The notes under the pieces were generated by a model that worked only from the letters and a program-made list of their open reading frames with translations, was not told the DNA's origin and searched no databases. Positions 38,312 through 48,706 of a DNA stretch of 64,000 nucleotides are shown piece after piece (within the stretch, counting starts at the first letter, position 1; each line of letters begins with the position of its first letter). A program made the translations under genes and the position numbers. The stretch covers positions 310,001 to 374,000 of the forward strand of contig NZ_JADYWW010000002.1 in assembly GCF_015864575.1 (NCBI RefSeq), given 5' to 3'. The DNA comes from Salinibacterium sp. SWN248 (GTDB lineage Bacteria; Actinomycetota; Actinomycetes; Actinomycetales; Microbacteriaceae).

Positions 38312-41300
38312 ATGTCTGCCTCCGAAGTTCACTCCGCCAGCACCGCGACTGTCGCGAGCGCTGACATCGTGGTGACCTTCCCGCCCGAGCTGCCTGTCAG
38401 CCAGCGCAAGGACGACATCGCGAAGGCCATTCGCGAGAACCAAGTCGTGATCATCGCGGGAGCGACCGGTAGCGGAAAAACCACCCAGCTGCCCAAGATC
38501 TTGCTGGAACTGGGCAAGACATCCATTGGGCACACGCAGCCGCGACGAATTGCCGCGCGCACCGTTGCGGAGCGCATCGCCGAAGAATTGGGCAGCGAAC
38601 TCGGCGACCTCGTGGGTTACCAAGTGCGGTTCACCGATCGTGTGGGAAAAAACACGCGCGTGAAGCTCATGACCGACGGCATCTTGCTGAATGAGATTCA
38701 CCGCGACCGCGACCTCAAGAAGTACGACGCGATCATCATCGACGAGGCCCACGAACGCAGCCTCACCGTCGACTTCTTGCTCGGCTATCTCAAGCAGCTG
38801 AGGGCCCGCCGCCCCGATCTCAGCATCATCATCACGAGTGCCACGATCGACCCCGAGAGCTTCTCGAAACACTTCGACGGCGCCCCCATCATTGAGGTCT
38901 CTGGCCGCACTTTCCCCGTCGAGATTCGGTACCGTCCTCTCGTCGCCGAAGAAAGCACTGGCGACGATCTCGAAGCGGAGGATGCCGAAGAAGCTGCCGC
39001 GAACCGCACCGACCGCGACTACCTCGAAGGCATCAATGACGCCCTCGACGAGCTCTCTCGCGAGAGCGACGGCGACGTGCTCGTCTTCCTCTCCGGCGAG
39101 ACCGAGATTCGGGATGCCGAAGAATCCATCCGCGGACGCATCAGCGCCGGCAAGCTCTCCGAGGGCACCGAAGTGCTCCCCCTCTATGGGCGGCTGAGCT
39201 CCGCCGAGCAGCACCGCGTGTTCGAGTCGCGCCGCACGCCCGGCACTCGACGCCGCATTGTGCTCGCCACGAACGTTGCCGAAACCAGCCTGACGGTGCC
39301 CGGCATCCGCTACGTCATCGATGCGGGAACCGCGCGCATCAGCCGGTACAGCACGCGCGCCAAAATTCAGCGTCTGCCGATCGAAGCGATCAGCCAGGCC
39401 AGCGCCAACCAGCGCTCGGGCCGTTCTGGACGAACGAGTGACGGAATTGCGATCCGCCTCTACTCCGAAGAAGACTTCAACTCCCGCCCCGAGTTCATGG
39501 AACCCGAGATTCTGCGCACCAACCTCGCGGCAGTCATCCTGCAGATGATCTCGCTTCGGCTCGGAAATATCGCCGAGTTCCCGTTCTTGCAGCCGCCAGA
39601 TTCTCGCGGCATCAAAGACGGCCTTGAGCTGCTGACCGAGCTCGGTGCTGTCGAAAATGCGATGGTCGGCCAGACAAAAGCCGGGCACAAGGCCGCCGGT
39701 CCGAAAGATGCCGCCCCGCGCATCACCCGCATCGGCAAGCAACTCACCCAGCTGCCCATCGACCCTCGCCTCGCGCGCATGGTGCTCGAATCGAAGCAGC
39801 ACAGCACCACGCGCGAGGTTATGGCGATCGTTGCCGGTCTCAGCATCCAAGATCCCCGAGAACGCCCACTGGACAAGCGCCCGCAAGCCGACCAGCAGCA
39901 CGCGCGCTTCATTGACCCCACAAGTGACTTCCTCACCATGCTCAACCTCTGGAACTACCTCGAAGAGAAACAGAAAGAACTCTCGGGCAACCAGTTTCGA
40001 CGTATGTGCAAAAACGAATATCTCAACTATTTGCGCGTGCGCGAATGGCACGATGTCTACCGCCAGTTGAGCCGCATGGCCAAGCCGCTCGGTCTTGTGA
40101 TCGGTGATGCACACTCGAACCCCGATGGCATCCATCGCTCGCTGCTGGCTGGCTTGCTTAGCCACATTGGGCTCAAGGATGTCGCGAAACGCGACTACAT
40201 CGGCGCCCGTCAGACTCGGTTTGTCATCTTCCCCGGCTCGGCTCTGGCCAAGAAGCAGCCGAACGCTATCATGAGCGCTGAGCTCGTAGAAACGAGCAGG
40301 CTTTTCGCACGGATGAATGCGTCAATCGATCCGGTGTGGGCTGAGAAGCTTGCCGGCGATCTCGTGAAGCGCAGCTATTCGGAACCGCACTGGGAGAAGA
40401 AGCAGGGCGCGGCCGTCGCGTTCGAGCGCGTGACGCTCTATGGCGTCACCCTGGCCGCTCGCCGTCGCATCCAGTTCTCGCGCGTAGATTTGCCCGCCGC
40501 CCGCGAACTCTTCATTCGCCATGCCCTTGTTGAGGGCGAAGACGACCTGACGAAACGCGACAAGCGCGTGTGGGGCTTCGACGCCTCGAACCGAGCGCTC
40601 CGCCGCGACCTTGAGCAACTCGAAGAGCGCAGCCGTCGCCGCGATATCTTGCACGACGACGAAACCATTTTCGAGTTCTACGACAAACGCGTTCCACCGA
40701 CCGTCGCCTCGGTGCGCGACTTCGAGGGCTGGTGGAAGAAAGCTCGTCACGACTCCCCCGACCTGCTCACCCTCTCCACCGACGATCTCCTTGAGAACGC
40801 GGATGACGCCGAAGTCGACGAGACTGCCTTCCCAACCACATGGGTGCGCGGCGATCAAACGCTGAGCCTGAGCTACCGCTTCGAGCCCGGCACGGACGAT
40901 GACGGTGTTACCGTCGCTGTGCCGCTGCCCTTACTCGCCGGACTTCGCCCCGAAGGCTTCGACTGGCAAGTGCCCGGCCTGCGCGACGAACTCGTGACCG
41001 CGCTCATCAAGGCCCTGCCGAAGCCTATTCGCCGCAACGTCGTCCCCGCCGCTGACTGGGCTCGCCGCTTGCTCGAAAACGCTCCAGACGACCCCGCCGC
41101 CGCCGCCCTCGACGAGGGCCCAGGCGTGACCGAATATCTGGCCAAAGAAATCACGCGACTGACCTATGTGAAGGTCGCGGCATCCGACTTCGAACTCGAC
41201 CGCGTGCCCGCCCATTTGAAGGTCACCTTCGCGGTGATCAACGAGCGTGGCAAAAAAGTCGGTGCCAACAAGTCGCTGCGCAGCCTGCAAGCGAGCCTCA

Positions 41301-42232
41301 AGCCGGCCGCCCGGGAGAGTGTTGCCCGGGCCGTGGAAGGCGCCGCTCAGCGGTCTCCGGAGCGCCCGGCAGACACCCTCGAACGCTCCGGAATCACAAC
41401 CTGGGACTTCGGAGAGCTCGATCGATCGCGCGACACCCAGCACGGCGGCAACACCATCCGCGCTTACCCTGCACTCGTAGACGACGGCGACTCGGTCTCC
41501 CTCCGCCTCATGTCGACGCCCTACGATCAGGCCATCGCGCACCAGGGCGGTGTGCGTCGCCTGCTGCTGTTGGCGATTCCCTCGCCCCTCGGCTACATCA
41601 ACGAACATCTCACCGGCACCGAAAAGCTGGTGCTCGCCCAGAGCCCCTACCGCTCCACGAATGCTCTCTTCGACGATTGTTTGCGCGCGTGCGTTGACTC
41701 CGTGATGGGCGATCGCGATGTCTTCTCGCAGAGCGAATTCGAGGCGCTGCGGAACGAAATTTCGGCAGGGCTGGTCGACTCGCTGTTTGCGACCGTCTCG
41801 CTCGTGGCATCCATTGTGTCGGGGGTTCGACTGGCCGATAAGGCGATCCGTGCCGCGACAAGTATGCATCTGATTGCACCGCTCGGGGATGCGCGCGAAC
41901 AGCTCGATGCGCTCGTCTTCCCCGGCTTTGTTTCGGCGACAGGGCTCACTCAATTGCGACGCCTCCCGGTCTACCTCAAGGGCATCGAGCATCGGGTGGC
42001 GAAACTCACCGAGAACCCCGGCCGCGACCGCGGGTGGATGTCCGAAGTCGAATTAGCGACCCGTCGCTACAAGGACGCGGGCGGCACTCTGCCGCTAGAA
42101 AAGCATCCCGAACCGCAGATCGTGCGTGCCCGGTGGATGCTCGAAGAACTGCGGTTGAGCCTCTTTGCGCAACACTTGGGAACCGCCGAATCGGTGAGCC
42201 TGCAGCGCATTGCCAAAGTGCTCGCTTCCTAA
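38312..42232 (+). CDS. hrpA: ATP-dependent RNA helicase HrpA
   Basis: 1306 residues, the usual size for bacterial HrpA. Walker A G-A-T-G-S-G-K-T-T (~50), DEAH box I-I-D-E-A-H-E-R-S (~142), S-A-T (motif III), and motif VI Q-R-S-G-R-S-G-R (~368). The ratchet/OB-type region and the long DUF3418 C-terminal domain follow. DEAH-box helicase acting on RNA, linked in other bacteria to mRNA processing and rescue of stalled ribosomes. ATG 38312 lies next to the divergent operator region of 37490-38167. No interruption seen over the full length. Confidence 0.96.
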   Translation: MSASEVHSASTATVASADIVVTFPPELPVSQRKDDIAKAIRENQVVIIAGATGSGKTTQLPKILLELGKTSIGHTQPRRIAARTVAERIAEELGSELGDLVGYQVRFTDRVGKNTRVKLMTDGILLNEIHRDRDLKKYDAIIIDEAHERSLTVDFLLGYLKQLRARRPDLSIIITSATIDPESFSKHFDGAPIIEVSGRTFPVEIRYRPLVAEESTGDDLEAEDAEEAAANRTDRDYLEGINDALDELSRESDGDVLVFLSGETEIRDAEESIRGRISAGKLSEGTEVLPLYGRLSSAEQHRVFESRRTPGTRRRIVLATNVAETSLTVPGIRYVIDAGTARISRYSTRAKIQRLPIEAISQASANQRSGRSGRTSDGIAIRLYSEEDFNSRPEFMEPEILRTNLAAVILQMISLRLGNIAEFPFLQPPDSRGIKDGLELLTELGAVENAMVGQTKAGHKAAGPKDAAPRITRIGKQLTQLPIDPRLARMVLESKQHSTTREVMAIVAGLSIQDPRERPLDKRPQADQQHARFIDPTSDFLTMLNLWNYLEEKQKELSGNQFRRMCKNEYLNYLRVREWHDVYRQLSRMAKPLGLVIGDAHSNPDGIHRSLLAGLLSHIGLKDVAKRDYIGARQTRFVIFPGSALAKKQPNAIMSAELVETSRLFARMNASIDPVWAEKLAGDLVKRSYSEPHWEKKQGAAVAFERVTLYGVTLAARRRIQFSRVDLPAARELFIRHALVEGEDDLTKRDKRVWGFDASNRALRRDLEQLEERSRRRDILHDDETIFEFYDKRVPPTVASVRDFEGWWKKARHDSPDLLTLSTDDLLENADDAEVDETAFPTTWVRGDQTLSLSYRFEPGTDDDGVTVAVPLPLLAGLRPEGFDWQVPGLRDELVTALIKALPKPIRRNVVPAADWARRLLENAPDDPAAAALDEGPGVTEYLAKEITRLTYVKVAASDFELDRVPAHLKVTFAVINERGKKVGANKSLRSLQASLKPAARESVARAVEGAAQRSPERPADTLERSGITTWDFGELDRSRDTQHGGNTIRAYPALVDDGDSVSLRLMSTPYDQAIAHQGGVRRLLLLAIPSPLGYINEHLTGTEKLVLAQSPYRSTNALFDDCLRACVDSVMGDRDVFSQSEFEALRNEISAGLVDSLFATVSLVASIVSGVRLADKAIRAATSMHLIAPLGDAREQLDALVFPGFVSATGLTQLRRLPVYLKGIEHRVAKLTENPGRDRGWMSEVELATRRYKDAGGTLPLEKHPEPQIVRARWMLEELRLSLFAQHLGTAESVSLQRIAKVLAS

Positions 42233-42329
42233 ACCCTTTTATTCAGCGGCCCATCACCCCCACAAGTTACTCTGGAGGCTGCGAGAAGCACGATAACCGG
42301 CCTCTCTTCTGAAAGAAAGCAGTTCACGC

Positions 42330-43184
42330 GTGTCCGAAAGCACCACCGATCACCCGACCACCCACGATGTTTCCGCCGAGATCGCGCGTTCGTGGCTTCT
42401 GGTGGCAGCCACTCGCCCCGAAGACTTCGACGCCGCTGAGCGTTCACGCGCCGACCAGATCATCCTCGACGTGGAGGATGCCGTAGACCCTCGCCTCAAG
42501 TCCATCGCTCGCGATTCCGTTGTCGAATGGTTGAGCAACGGTGGCAGTGGCTGGGTTCGCATCAACGACCGCACTTCTGATTTCTGGTCAGACGATGTGG
42601 ATGCCCTCGCCGGACTTCCCGGACTACGCGGGGTCATGCTGGCTAAGGCCGAAGCAGCGGCTCATGTCTCTGAAACCTTCGACCGCCTCAAGGGAATCAC
42701 GCCCGTGATCGCCCTCGTCGAGTCGGCCCTCGGCATCGAAGAAGCTGTCTCGATCGCCCGCGCCCGCGGCGCCTACCGTCTTGCCTTTGGCAGTGGCGAC
42801 TACCGTCGCGACACCGGTGCCAGCGCCGACGACCTCGCCATGGCCTACCCTCGCTCGCGCCTAGTTATCGCCAGCCGCGTCGGCAACCTGCCCGGCCCCA
42901 TCGACGGCCCGACCGTCGGCACGAGCCACCCCGTTCTTCGCGAACAGGGCAGCATGGCCGTCTCCCTCGGTATGACAGGCAAGCTGTGTCTCGACATCGA
43001 GCAGCTGCCGATCATCAACGAAGTCATCAGCCCTACTCGTTCGGATGTCGCGTGGGCTCGCGAATTCTTGGAAGACTTCGAGGCTCGCGGCCGCGTCATC
43101 CGCGACGGCAGCGACCTGCCCCGCCTTGGCCGCGCACAGAAGATCGACAAGCTCGCTCGCGCGTTCGGTGTCGAACCGGCCTAA
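42330..43184 (+). CDS. HpcH/HpaI-family lyase (CitE-like)
   Basis: 284 residues from GTG 42330, TIM-barrel CitE-like family. Features: L-L-V-A-A-T-R-P-E-D-F near the start, I-L-D-V-E-D-A-V (metal/acid site), W-V-R-I-N, K-A-E, A-L-V-E-S-A-L-G-I and F-G-S-G-D-Y. Stand-alone CitE-like proteins cleave malyl-, citramalyl- or beta-methylmalyl-CoA type substrates; the exact one is not visible. It is followed 38 bp later by a thiolase and then an SDR, suggesting a CoA-ester degradation unit. Confidence 0.88.
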   Translation: MSESTTDHPTTHDVSAEIARSWLLVAATRPEDFDAAERSRADQIILDVEDAVDPRLKSIARDSVVEWLSNGGSGWVRINDRTSDFWSDDVDALAGLPGLRGVMLAKAEAAAHVSETFDRLKGITPVIALVESALGIEEAVSIARARGAYRLAFGSGDYRRDTGASADDLAMAYPRSRLVIASRVGNLPGPIDGPTVGTSHPVLREQGSMAVSLGMTGKLCLDIEQLPIINEVISPTRSDVAWAREFLEDFEARGRVIRDGSDLPRLGRAQKIDKLARAFGVEPA

Positions 43185-43222
43185 CCGTAGTACTTAAGCG
43201 CACTCGCCGTTAGTCTTGAACC

Positions 43223-44377
43223 ATGACAACGGCAGTCATTGTTGACGCAATTCGTACGCCTTCGGGCCGGGGAAAACCGGGCGGAGCGCTCTCTGGCGAG
43301 CATCCGGTGGATCTTCTCGCTGTTGTGTTGCGCAGCCTCGTCGACCGCCATGATCTCGACCCCACCACCATCGATGATGTGATGGCGGGGTGTGTCACCC
43401 AATCCGGTATGCAGGCGGTCAACATCGCCCGCAACGCAGTGCTCGCAGCGGGGCTTCCCGAGACGGTACCGGGCACCACAATCGATCGTCAGTGTGGCTC
43501 GAGCCAGCAGGCCGCTCACTTTGCTGCGCAGTCGATTATGGCTGGCGTGAATGACGTCGTCATCGCGTGCGGAATCGAACTGATGAGTTCCCACCCCATC
43601 GGCCAAGCTACTCTCGGCTACGGCACCACGAGTTCGTTGCTCAACGACCGCTACCCCGCAGGCCTCGTGAATCAGGGCATCTCCGCCGAACTCATTGCGG
43701 CACGCTGGGGGCTCGACCGCGACGACCTCGATGTTTTCGCCGCGCTCTCCCACGCGCGTGCTTCCGCCGCCGATTTCAGCAACGAAATTCTGCCCATTGG
43801 CGAGTTCAACCACGATGAAACGATTCGACCCGGCACTACGGCAGAAGGTCTCTCCGGCCTCGGTCCGGCCTTCTACGATGCCGAGATTGCCGCCCGTTTT
43901 CCCGAGATTCAGTGGCGGGTCACCGCGGGCAACTCTTCACCGCTCACCGACGGCGCTTCGGCGGTGCTCATCATGAGCGAAGAGCGCGCTGCCGCTTTGG
44001 GGCTCCGGCCACTCGCACGGTTCCACTCCTTTGCGGTTGTCGGCTCCGACCCGATTGAAATGCTGACCGGGATCATCCCCGCAACCCACCGCGTGTTGGA
44101 GCGCAGCGGCATCCGTCTCGATCAGCTCGACAGCATCGAAGTCAACGAAGCGTTCGCCTCGGTCGCGCTCGCCTGGCTGCAAGAGTTCCCCGTCGACCCC
44201 ACGATTGTGAACCCGCGTGGCGGTGCCATTGCCCTCGGTCACGCGCTCGGTTCCTCGGGTACGCGCCTGCTCACCACCCTCGTCAACCAGCTCGACAGCA
44301 CCGGCGGTCGCTATGGCCTCCAGGTCATGTGCGAAGGCGGCGGCATGGCCAACGCAACCCTCATCGAAAGGCTCTAA
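43223..44377 (+). CDS. Acetyl-CoA acetyltransferase (thiolase)
   Basis: 384 residues. Catalytic Cys91 in I-D-R-Q-C-G-S-S, His in G-G-A-I-A-L-G-H-A-L-G and the second Cys in V-M-C-E-G-G-G-M-A-N. It has the N-E-A-F-A loop and the normal thiolase length. It cleaves or forms 3-ketoacyl-CoA. The stop (TAA) is directly followed by the TTG start of the SDR gene, so the two are probably made together as thiolase plus hydroxyacyl-CoA dehydrogenase. Confidence 0.94.
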   Translation: MTTAVIVDAIRTPSGRGKPGGALSGEHPVDLLAVVLRSLVDRHDLDPTTIDDVMAGCVTQSGMQAVNIARNAVLAAGLPETVPGTTIDRQCGSSQQAAHFAAQSIMAGVNDVVIACGIELMSSHPIGQATLGYGTTSSLLNDRYPAGLVNQGISAELIAARWGLDRDDLDVFAALSHARASAADFSNEILPIGEFNHDETIRPGTTAEGLSGLGPAFYDAEIAARFPEIQWRVTAGNSSPLTDGASAVLIMSEERAAALGLRPLARFHSFAVVGSDPIEMLTGIIPATHRVLERSGIRLDQLDSIEVNEAFASVALAWLQEFPVDPTIVNPRGGAIALGHALGSSGTRLLTTLVNQLDSTGGRYGLQVMCEGGGMANATLIERL

Positions 44378-45133
44378 TTGAAGATTCAGGATGCCGCAGC
44401 ACTCATCACCGGTGGCGCAAGCGGACTCGGTCTTGCTACCGCCCGCGCTCTCGCCGCGCAGGGGGCGAAGGTCACCATCGCCGACCTGCCCAGCTCCCGT
44501 GGAATCGAGATCGCCGCCGAATATGGCTTCCAGTTCGCGCCCACCGACGTTCGCTCAGAGGTGGATGTTCAGGCTGCCGTCGCACTCGCCTCCTCAACCG
44601 GACCACTGCGCATCGTCGTGAACTGCGCCGGCGTTGCGACCCCGGGCAAGACGCTCGGTCGCAAGGGAGTGCTGCCGCTCGAAACCTTTGAAACCGTGAT
44701 CGGCATCAACCTCACGGGAACATTCAATGTCATCCGCCTGGCGGCGGCCGCGATGGTCGAAACCGAACCCATCGACGGCGAGCGTGGCGTGATCGTGAAC
44801 ACGGCATCCGTCGCCGCCTTTGATGGGCAGATTGGTCAGCCCGCCTACGCCGCATCCAAGGCGGGCGTTGCCGGAATGACCCTGCCGCTCGCCCGCGAGT
44901 TCGCGGCGAGCTTGCTGCGCGTCATGACGATCGCTCCGGGCATCTTCGAGACGCCGATGATGGCAGGCCTGCCGCAGGAGGCGCAGGATTCTCTCGGCGC
45001 TCAAGTGCCGCATCCGTCACGACTCGGACGGCCCGACGAATATGCCGCGCTCGTGCAGCACATCGTGGAGAACCCCATGCTCAATGGCGAGGTCATTCGC
45101 CTTGACGGCGCAATCCGGATGCAGCCGCGTTAG
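44378..45133 (+). CDS. SDR dehydrogenase, likely 3-hydroxyacyl-CoA dehydrogenase type 2
   Basis: 251 residues from TTG 44378, directly after the thiolase stop. Classical SDR: T-G-G-A-S-G-L-G at 11-18, N-C-A-G, a Ser in N-T-A-S-V-A-A-F and Y-A-A-S-K. The combination I-G-Q-P-A-Y-A-A-S-K-A-G and F-E-T-P-M-M-A-G-L-P resembles the HSD17B10/HADH2 group, which oxidises 3-hydroxyacyl-CoA including isoleucine intermediates. Partnership with the thiolase supports this. Confidence 0.88.
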   Translation: MKIQDAAALITGGASGLGLATARALAAQGAKVTIADLPSSRGIEIAAEYGFQFAPTDVRSEVDVQAAVALASSTGPLRIVVNCAGVATPGKTLGRKGVLPLETFETVIGINLTGTFNVIRLAAAAMVETEPIDGERGVIVNTASVAAFDGQIGQPAYAASKAGVAGMTLPLAREFAASLLRVMTIAPGIFETPMMAGLPQEAQDSLGAQVPHPSRLGRPDEYAALVQHIVENPMLNGEVIRLDGAIRMQPR

Positions 45134-45193
45134 CAGCAGCATCCGGATCGACCGACGCCCGCAAGCGAGCCAAAGGAACCGAGCGAGCCGCGC

Positions 45194-45976
45194 TCAGAGC
45201 ACCTTCGAGAGGAAGGCCCTCGTTCGTTCGTGCTGCGGGTTGCCGAGTACCTCATCGGGATCGCCCGACTCGACGACAACACCGCCATCCATGAACACGA
45301 GCTGGTCGGCGACTTCGCGCGCGAACCCCATCTCGTGCGTGACCACAATCATGGTCATGCCGGATTCGGCGAGACCCTTCATGACGTCGAGCACTTCACC
45401 CACGAGTTCCGGGTCGAGCGCCGAGGTGGGCTCATCGAAGAGCATGAGCTTGGGCTCCATGGCGAGAGCGCGCGCAATGGCCACTCGCTGCTGCTGACCA
45501 CCGGAAAGGTGAGCGGGATAGGCGTCCTCTTTCTCGGCCAGTCCAACCTGAGCCAGCAGTTCGCGGCCCTTCGCCATCGCGGCGTCTTTCTTCACCCTGT
45601 TGACGCGGATGGGCGCCTCAATAATGTTCTCCAGCGCTGTCATGTGCGGGAAGAGATTGAAGCGCTGAAACACCATGCCGATATCGCGGCGCTGGCGGGC
45701 GGCTTCGCGTGGCTTCAGCTCGTAGAGTTTGTCGCCGCGTTCTTCATATCCGACGAGAACTCCGTCGACGCTGAGCCGGCCAGCATCCACATTTTCTAGA
45801 TGATTGATGCAGCGCAGGAACGTCGATTTGCCGGAACCACTCGGGCCAACAAGGCACATCACTTCGCCCTGCGGCACCGACAACGAAATGCTCTTCAAGA
45901 CTTCGTTAGAACCGAAACTCTTCGAGACGCGGTCGGCATGCACCATCGGTGCGCCGCTTGTCGTTGCGTTCGTCAT
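45194..45976 (-). CDS. Polar amino-acid ABC transporter ATPase
   Basis: 260 residues. Walker [11 protein letters not shown]-loop [10 protein letters not shown], signature L-S-G-G-Q-Q-Q-R-V, Walker [13 protein letters not shown], and the switch V-T-H-E-M-G-F-A, all of the GlnQ/HisP type. It overlaps the permease gene by ATGA and is last in the operon binding protein - permease - ATPase (47886-45194). Confidence 0.95.
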   Translation of the reverse strand: MTNATTSGAPMVHADRVSKSFGSNEVLKSISLSVPQGEVMCLVGPSGSGKSTFLRCINHLENVDAGRLSVDGVLVGYEERGDKLYELKPREAARQRRDIGMVFQRFNLFPHMTALENIIEAPIRVNRVKKDAAMAKGRELLAQVGLAEKEDAYPAHLSGGQQQRVAIARALAMEPKLMLFDEPTSALDPELVGEVLDVMKGLAESGMTMIVVTHEMGFAREVADQLVFMDGGVVVESGDPDEVLGNPQHERTRAFLSKVL

Positions 45977-46986
45977 CGGTGCTCCTTTCCTGACGGATCC
46001 GTACTGGAATCGGATGCCTCACCCGGAGCCACAATCGCACCCGTCTTCAGCGTGATCGCTCCGGTCTCGGTGCCCGCCTTTTCGGGGCGCGCTTGACCAA
46101 CACCGCGCGAGAAGCGCTTCTCGAGGAAGTACTGGCCCACCATCAGAATCGAGGTGAACAGCAGGTACCAAGCAGAAGCAACGAGCAGCAGCGGGATCGG
46201 GTCGAAGATCACCACGGAGATGTCGCGCGAGCGTCCGTAGAGTTCCAGACTGAACGGAATGGCAGTGACCAGGGAGGTGGTCTTCAGCATCGAAATGACT
46301 TCGTTGCCGGTCGGCGGGATGATGATGCGCATTGCCTGCGGGATGACGACGCGCGTCATTGTTTGCAGCCACGACATTCCGAGGGCAGTTGCTGCTTCGT
46401 CTTGTCCCTTATCGACCGAAAGGATTCCGGCACGCACAATCTCGGCCATGTAGGCGGACTCGTTGAGCGCGAGACCAATCACGGCAAGCCAAAACACGCT
46501 GATGAGGTCGTTGGTTTCCAGGGAGAGCCACGGCTCCGTGAAGGGGATGCCCACGTCGATCGTTGAGTAGATCGTGGCGAAAAGACCCCAGAACACGAGC
46601 TGCACGTAGACAGGAGTTCCACGGAAAACCCAGAGGTACAACCACGCAATGCCCTTGACGACAGGGTTGTCAGAAAGCCGCATCACTGCGAGAGTCACAC
46701 CAAGGATGATCGCGATGATCATCGAGTAGACCGTCAACAGAATGGTGTAACCGGCGGCCTGAGAGATGCGCTTATCGAAGATGTATTTGCCGAAGTTCTC
46801 CCAGCCATAGGCCTCGCGCTGCGACGCATCGACGACGAAGAGAATGAGCATCGCGACAAGGATGACCGCGACAACATTTCGCCACGGGTGGCGAAGGCGA
46901 ATCGCTTTGATTGCCTCCGCTTGGTCAGCGCCGTTCGGCGACACGCTTAACGGTGTCGCCGAACGGCCAGAGTCTGACACAGCCAA
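45973..46986 (-). CDS. Polar amino-acid ABC transporter permease
   Basis: 337 residues. An N-terminal polar tail, one extra helix (~38-55), then the HisMQ-type permease core with helices and the EAA-type loop [21 protein letters not shown]. The motif [12 protein letters not shown] is typical of the family. A single permease gene suggests a homodimeric channel. Placed between its binding protein (3 bp away) and ATPase (4-bp overlap). Confidence 0.93.
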   Translation of the reverse strand: MAVSDSGRSATPLSVSPNGADQAEAIKAIRLRHPWRNVVAVILVAMLILFVVDASQREAYGWENFGKYIFDKRISQAAGYTILLTVYSMIIAIILGVTLAVMRLSDNPVVKGIAWLYLWVFRGTPVYVQLVFWGLFATIYSTIDVGIPFTEPWLSLETNDLISVFWLAVIGLALNESAYMAEIVRAGILSVDKGQDEAATALGMSWLQTMTRVVIPQAMRIIIPPTGNEVISMLKTTSLVTAIPFSLELYGRSRDISVVIFDPIPLLLVASAWYLLFTSILMVGQYFLEKRFSRGVGQARPEKAGTETGAITLKTGAIVAPGEASDSSTDPSGKEHR

Positions 46987-46989
46987 TAC

Positions 46990-47886
46990 CTAGCTGGTGG
47001 TCGCCGCGTTGATGGAGATCGACGAGACAGCACCGCTGAAGACGCCCCAGTCTTCGAGGATCGTCTTGTAGGTTCCGTCATCGATCATCGACTGAAGTGC
47101 AGCCTGAAGGGCCGCGGAGAGCTCTGAATCCTTCTGCACGGCGATGCCGTACGGCGCGGTGTCGAACGAGTCGCCCGCGAGTTCGATCTTGTCGTCAACC
47201 TGGCTCACCGCGTACTGCGTGATGGGCGAGTCAGCGCTCATCGCGTCCGCACGGCCCAGAGCGAGAGCGTTAGTCGCTTCGTCTTGAGTGTCGAACTTGA
47301 GGATGTCGATGGGCTCGTTGCCAGCATCCGTGCACTCCTGCGACTTGGCGGGAAGCTCATCAGTCTCTTCGTACGTTGCGGTCTGCACTGCAACGGTCAG
47401 GCCACAGGCGTTGGCGGGGTCAACGTCGACGCCGATGAGCTGGGCCCACTGGATTCCAGCCTCGTAGTAGTTGACGAAGTCGACGACCTTCTCGCGCTCT
47501 TCGTTGTCGGTGAAGGAGGAAAGCCCGATGTCGTAGCTGCCGCCGGTGACGCTGGGGATGATCTTGTCGAAGCTGGAGGGCTGGTACTGGGTGTCGAGAC
47601 CGAGCTTGGCAGCCATGGCGTCGCCGAGGTCAACTTCCCATCCGATGGGGTTACCCGCGTCATCCTTGTACTCGTTGGGGGCGTAGGTCGGGTCGATACC
47701 GATTACGAGAACGCCGGCCTCTTTGATGTCGTCGGGCAAGAGGGCAACAGCTGCTTCGTCAATGCCGACCTCAACAGTGCTGCCGCCGGTGGTACCGGTG
47801 TCGGTGTCGGTGCTGTTATCAACACATCCCGACAGTGCGAGAACGGTGACGACGGCCAATGCTGGCAGCGCGTAGGTGATTTTCAT
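46990..47886 (-). CDS. Amino-acid ABC transporter substrate-binding lipoprotein
   Basis: 298 residues from ATG 47886 (M-K-I-T-Y-A-L-P-A-L), with an AAAGG ribosome site; the frame extends to 48162 without support. Lipobox L-A-L-S-G-C (Cys21), then the SBP family 3 fold: V-L-V-I-G-I-D-P-T-Y-A-P-N-E-Y, G-W-E-V-D-L-G-D-A-M-A, A-D-A-M-S-A-D-S-P and Y-G-I-A-V-Q-K-D-S. It captures a polar amino acid outside the cell. The promoter should lie in 47887-48103, where I see only a weak inverted repeat (GCGCAA / TTGCGC, 47995-48018). Confidence 0.93.
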   Translation of the reverse strand: MKITYALPALAVVTVLALSGCVDNSTDTDTGTTGGSTVEVGIDEAAVALLPDDIKEAGVLVIGIDPTYAPNEYKDDAGNPIGWEVDLGDAMAAKLGLDTQYQPSSFDKIIPSVTGGSYDIGLSSFTDNEEREKVVDFVNYYEAGIQWAQLIGVDVDPANACGLTVAVQTATYEETDELPAKSQECTDAGNEPIDILKFDTQDEATNALALGRADAMSADSPITQYAVSQVDDKIELAGDSFDTAPYGIAVQKDSELSAALQAALQSMIDDGTYKTILEDWGVFSGAVSSISINAATTS

Positions 47887-48103
47887 GGTGCAACCTTTTT
47901 CTTTATCCCGATGAAAGCTGGTGCCGGCGATAAGGCGTCGCCCCTGACGGGTGCGCCGCTGAATCATCGACGCTGGAAGCCTACCCCCGGGTGCGCGCAA
48001 TATTACGCTCACTTGCGCCGTGTAGTTGCGGCGCCAAGAGAGCAGTGACGAATATTCAGCGGATACACGGCTCAGCGGCAACCCCGGAGCACGAATGCGG
48101 GGC

Positions 48104-48631
48104 TTAGTACTCGCCCTGCGCCGCAGCTTCGAGCTCGGCCAAGTTGATGGTGCGCAGCTCACGCAGTCGCGTATCGCGGTCTTTCAGATACTGCGGATCA
48201 GCGGTCGGAATATACGAATCGCGCAGCTTCGCGATGATCGCCGTGCCAATCTCGCTCCACGCTAGTTCGCGCGCCTCATCGATGATGGCCGAAATGAGTT
48301 CGCCATTCATGGATGCTTGGCGCAGCCCCTCAGCGAGCCCCGCCTGCACGGCGCGGTTGCGATCAGTGTGCGAACCACGAAGCAGGGGTTCCGTCTGCTC
48401 GGCGAGGTGGTCGAATTCGACGTGCACCAAGCCAGCTAACGCACCGTCGTCGTAGTCGAGGTGGTCACGGGCGGCATCCACAATAATGCGGTTTTTGACG
48501 GCCATGCGCACGGCATTACGCGCGATCAGCACGCCCTCTTCGACGACCCGTTCGATGGGTGCCTCTTCGACAGGCTCGGGCGCCTTAAACTTGCCCAAGT
48601 TAAGGCGCGGGCGCCGCCGAAAAATACTCAC
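48104..48631 (-). CDS. Conserved-looking protein of unknown function
   Basis: 175 residues, soluble, no signal peptide. A basic start (M-S-I-F-R-R-R-P-R-L-N-L-G-K-F) is followed by mostly helical sequence with many Glu/Ala/Arg residues (V-L-I-A-R-N-A-V-R-M-A-V-K-N-R-I, D-R-D-T-R-L-R-E-L-R-T). It stands alone between the amino-acid transporter and the GNAT gene. I do not recognise the family; codon use looks native. Confidence 0.65.
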   Translation of the reverse strand: MSIFRRRPRLNLGKFKAPEPVEEAPIERVVEEGVLIARNAVRMAVKNRIIVDAARDHLDYDDGALAGLVHVEFDHLAEQTEPLLRGSHTDRNRAVQAGLAEGLRQASMNGELISAIIDEARELAWSEIGTAIIAKLRDSYIPTADPQYLKDRDTRLRELRTINLAELEAAAQGEY

Positions 48632-48706
48632 AGTGCAATTGTTCCGGGTTAGGTCGATGAGGGGTATCCCCCATCCGGTGCAGCTTAGACGGCGAAGCTG
48701 AACGGA

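Noticed and set aside
38225-40165. Minus-strand frame of 646 codons opposite hrpA
   Set aside because: Antisense to the helicase motifs of hrpA, starts and ends inside it or in the operator region; no recognisable domain.
47887-48162. N-terminal extension of the amino-acid binding protein
   Set aside because: The lipoprotein signal begins at ATG 47886 with a ribosome site; upstream codons would bury the signal peptide.
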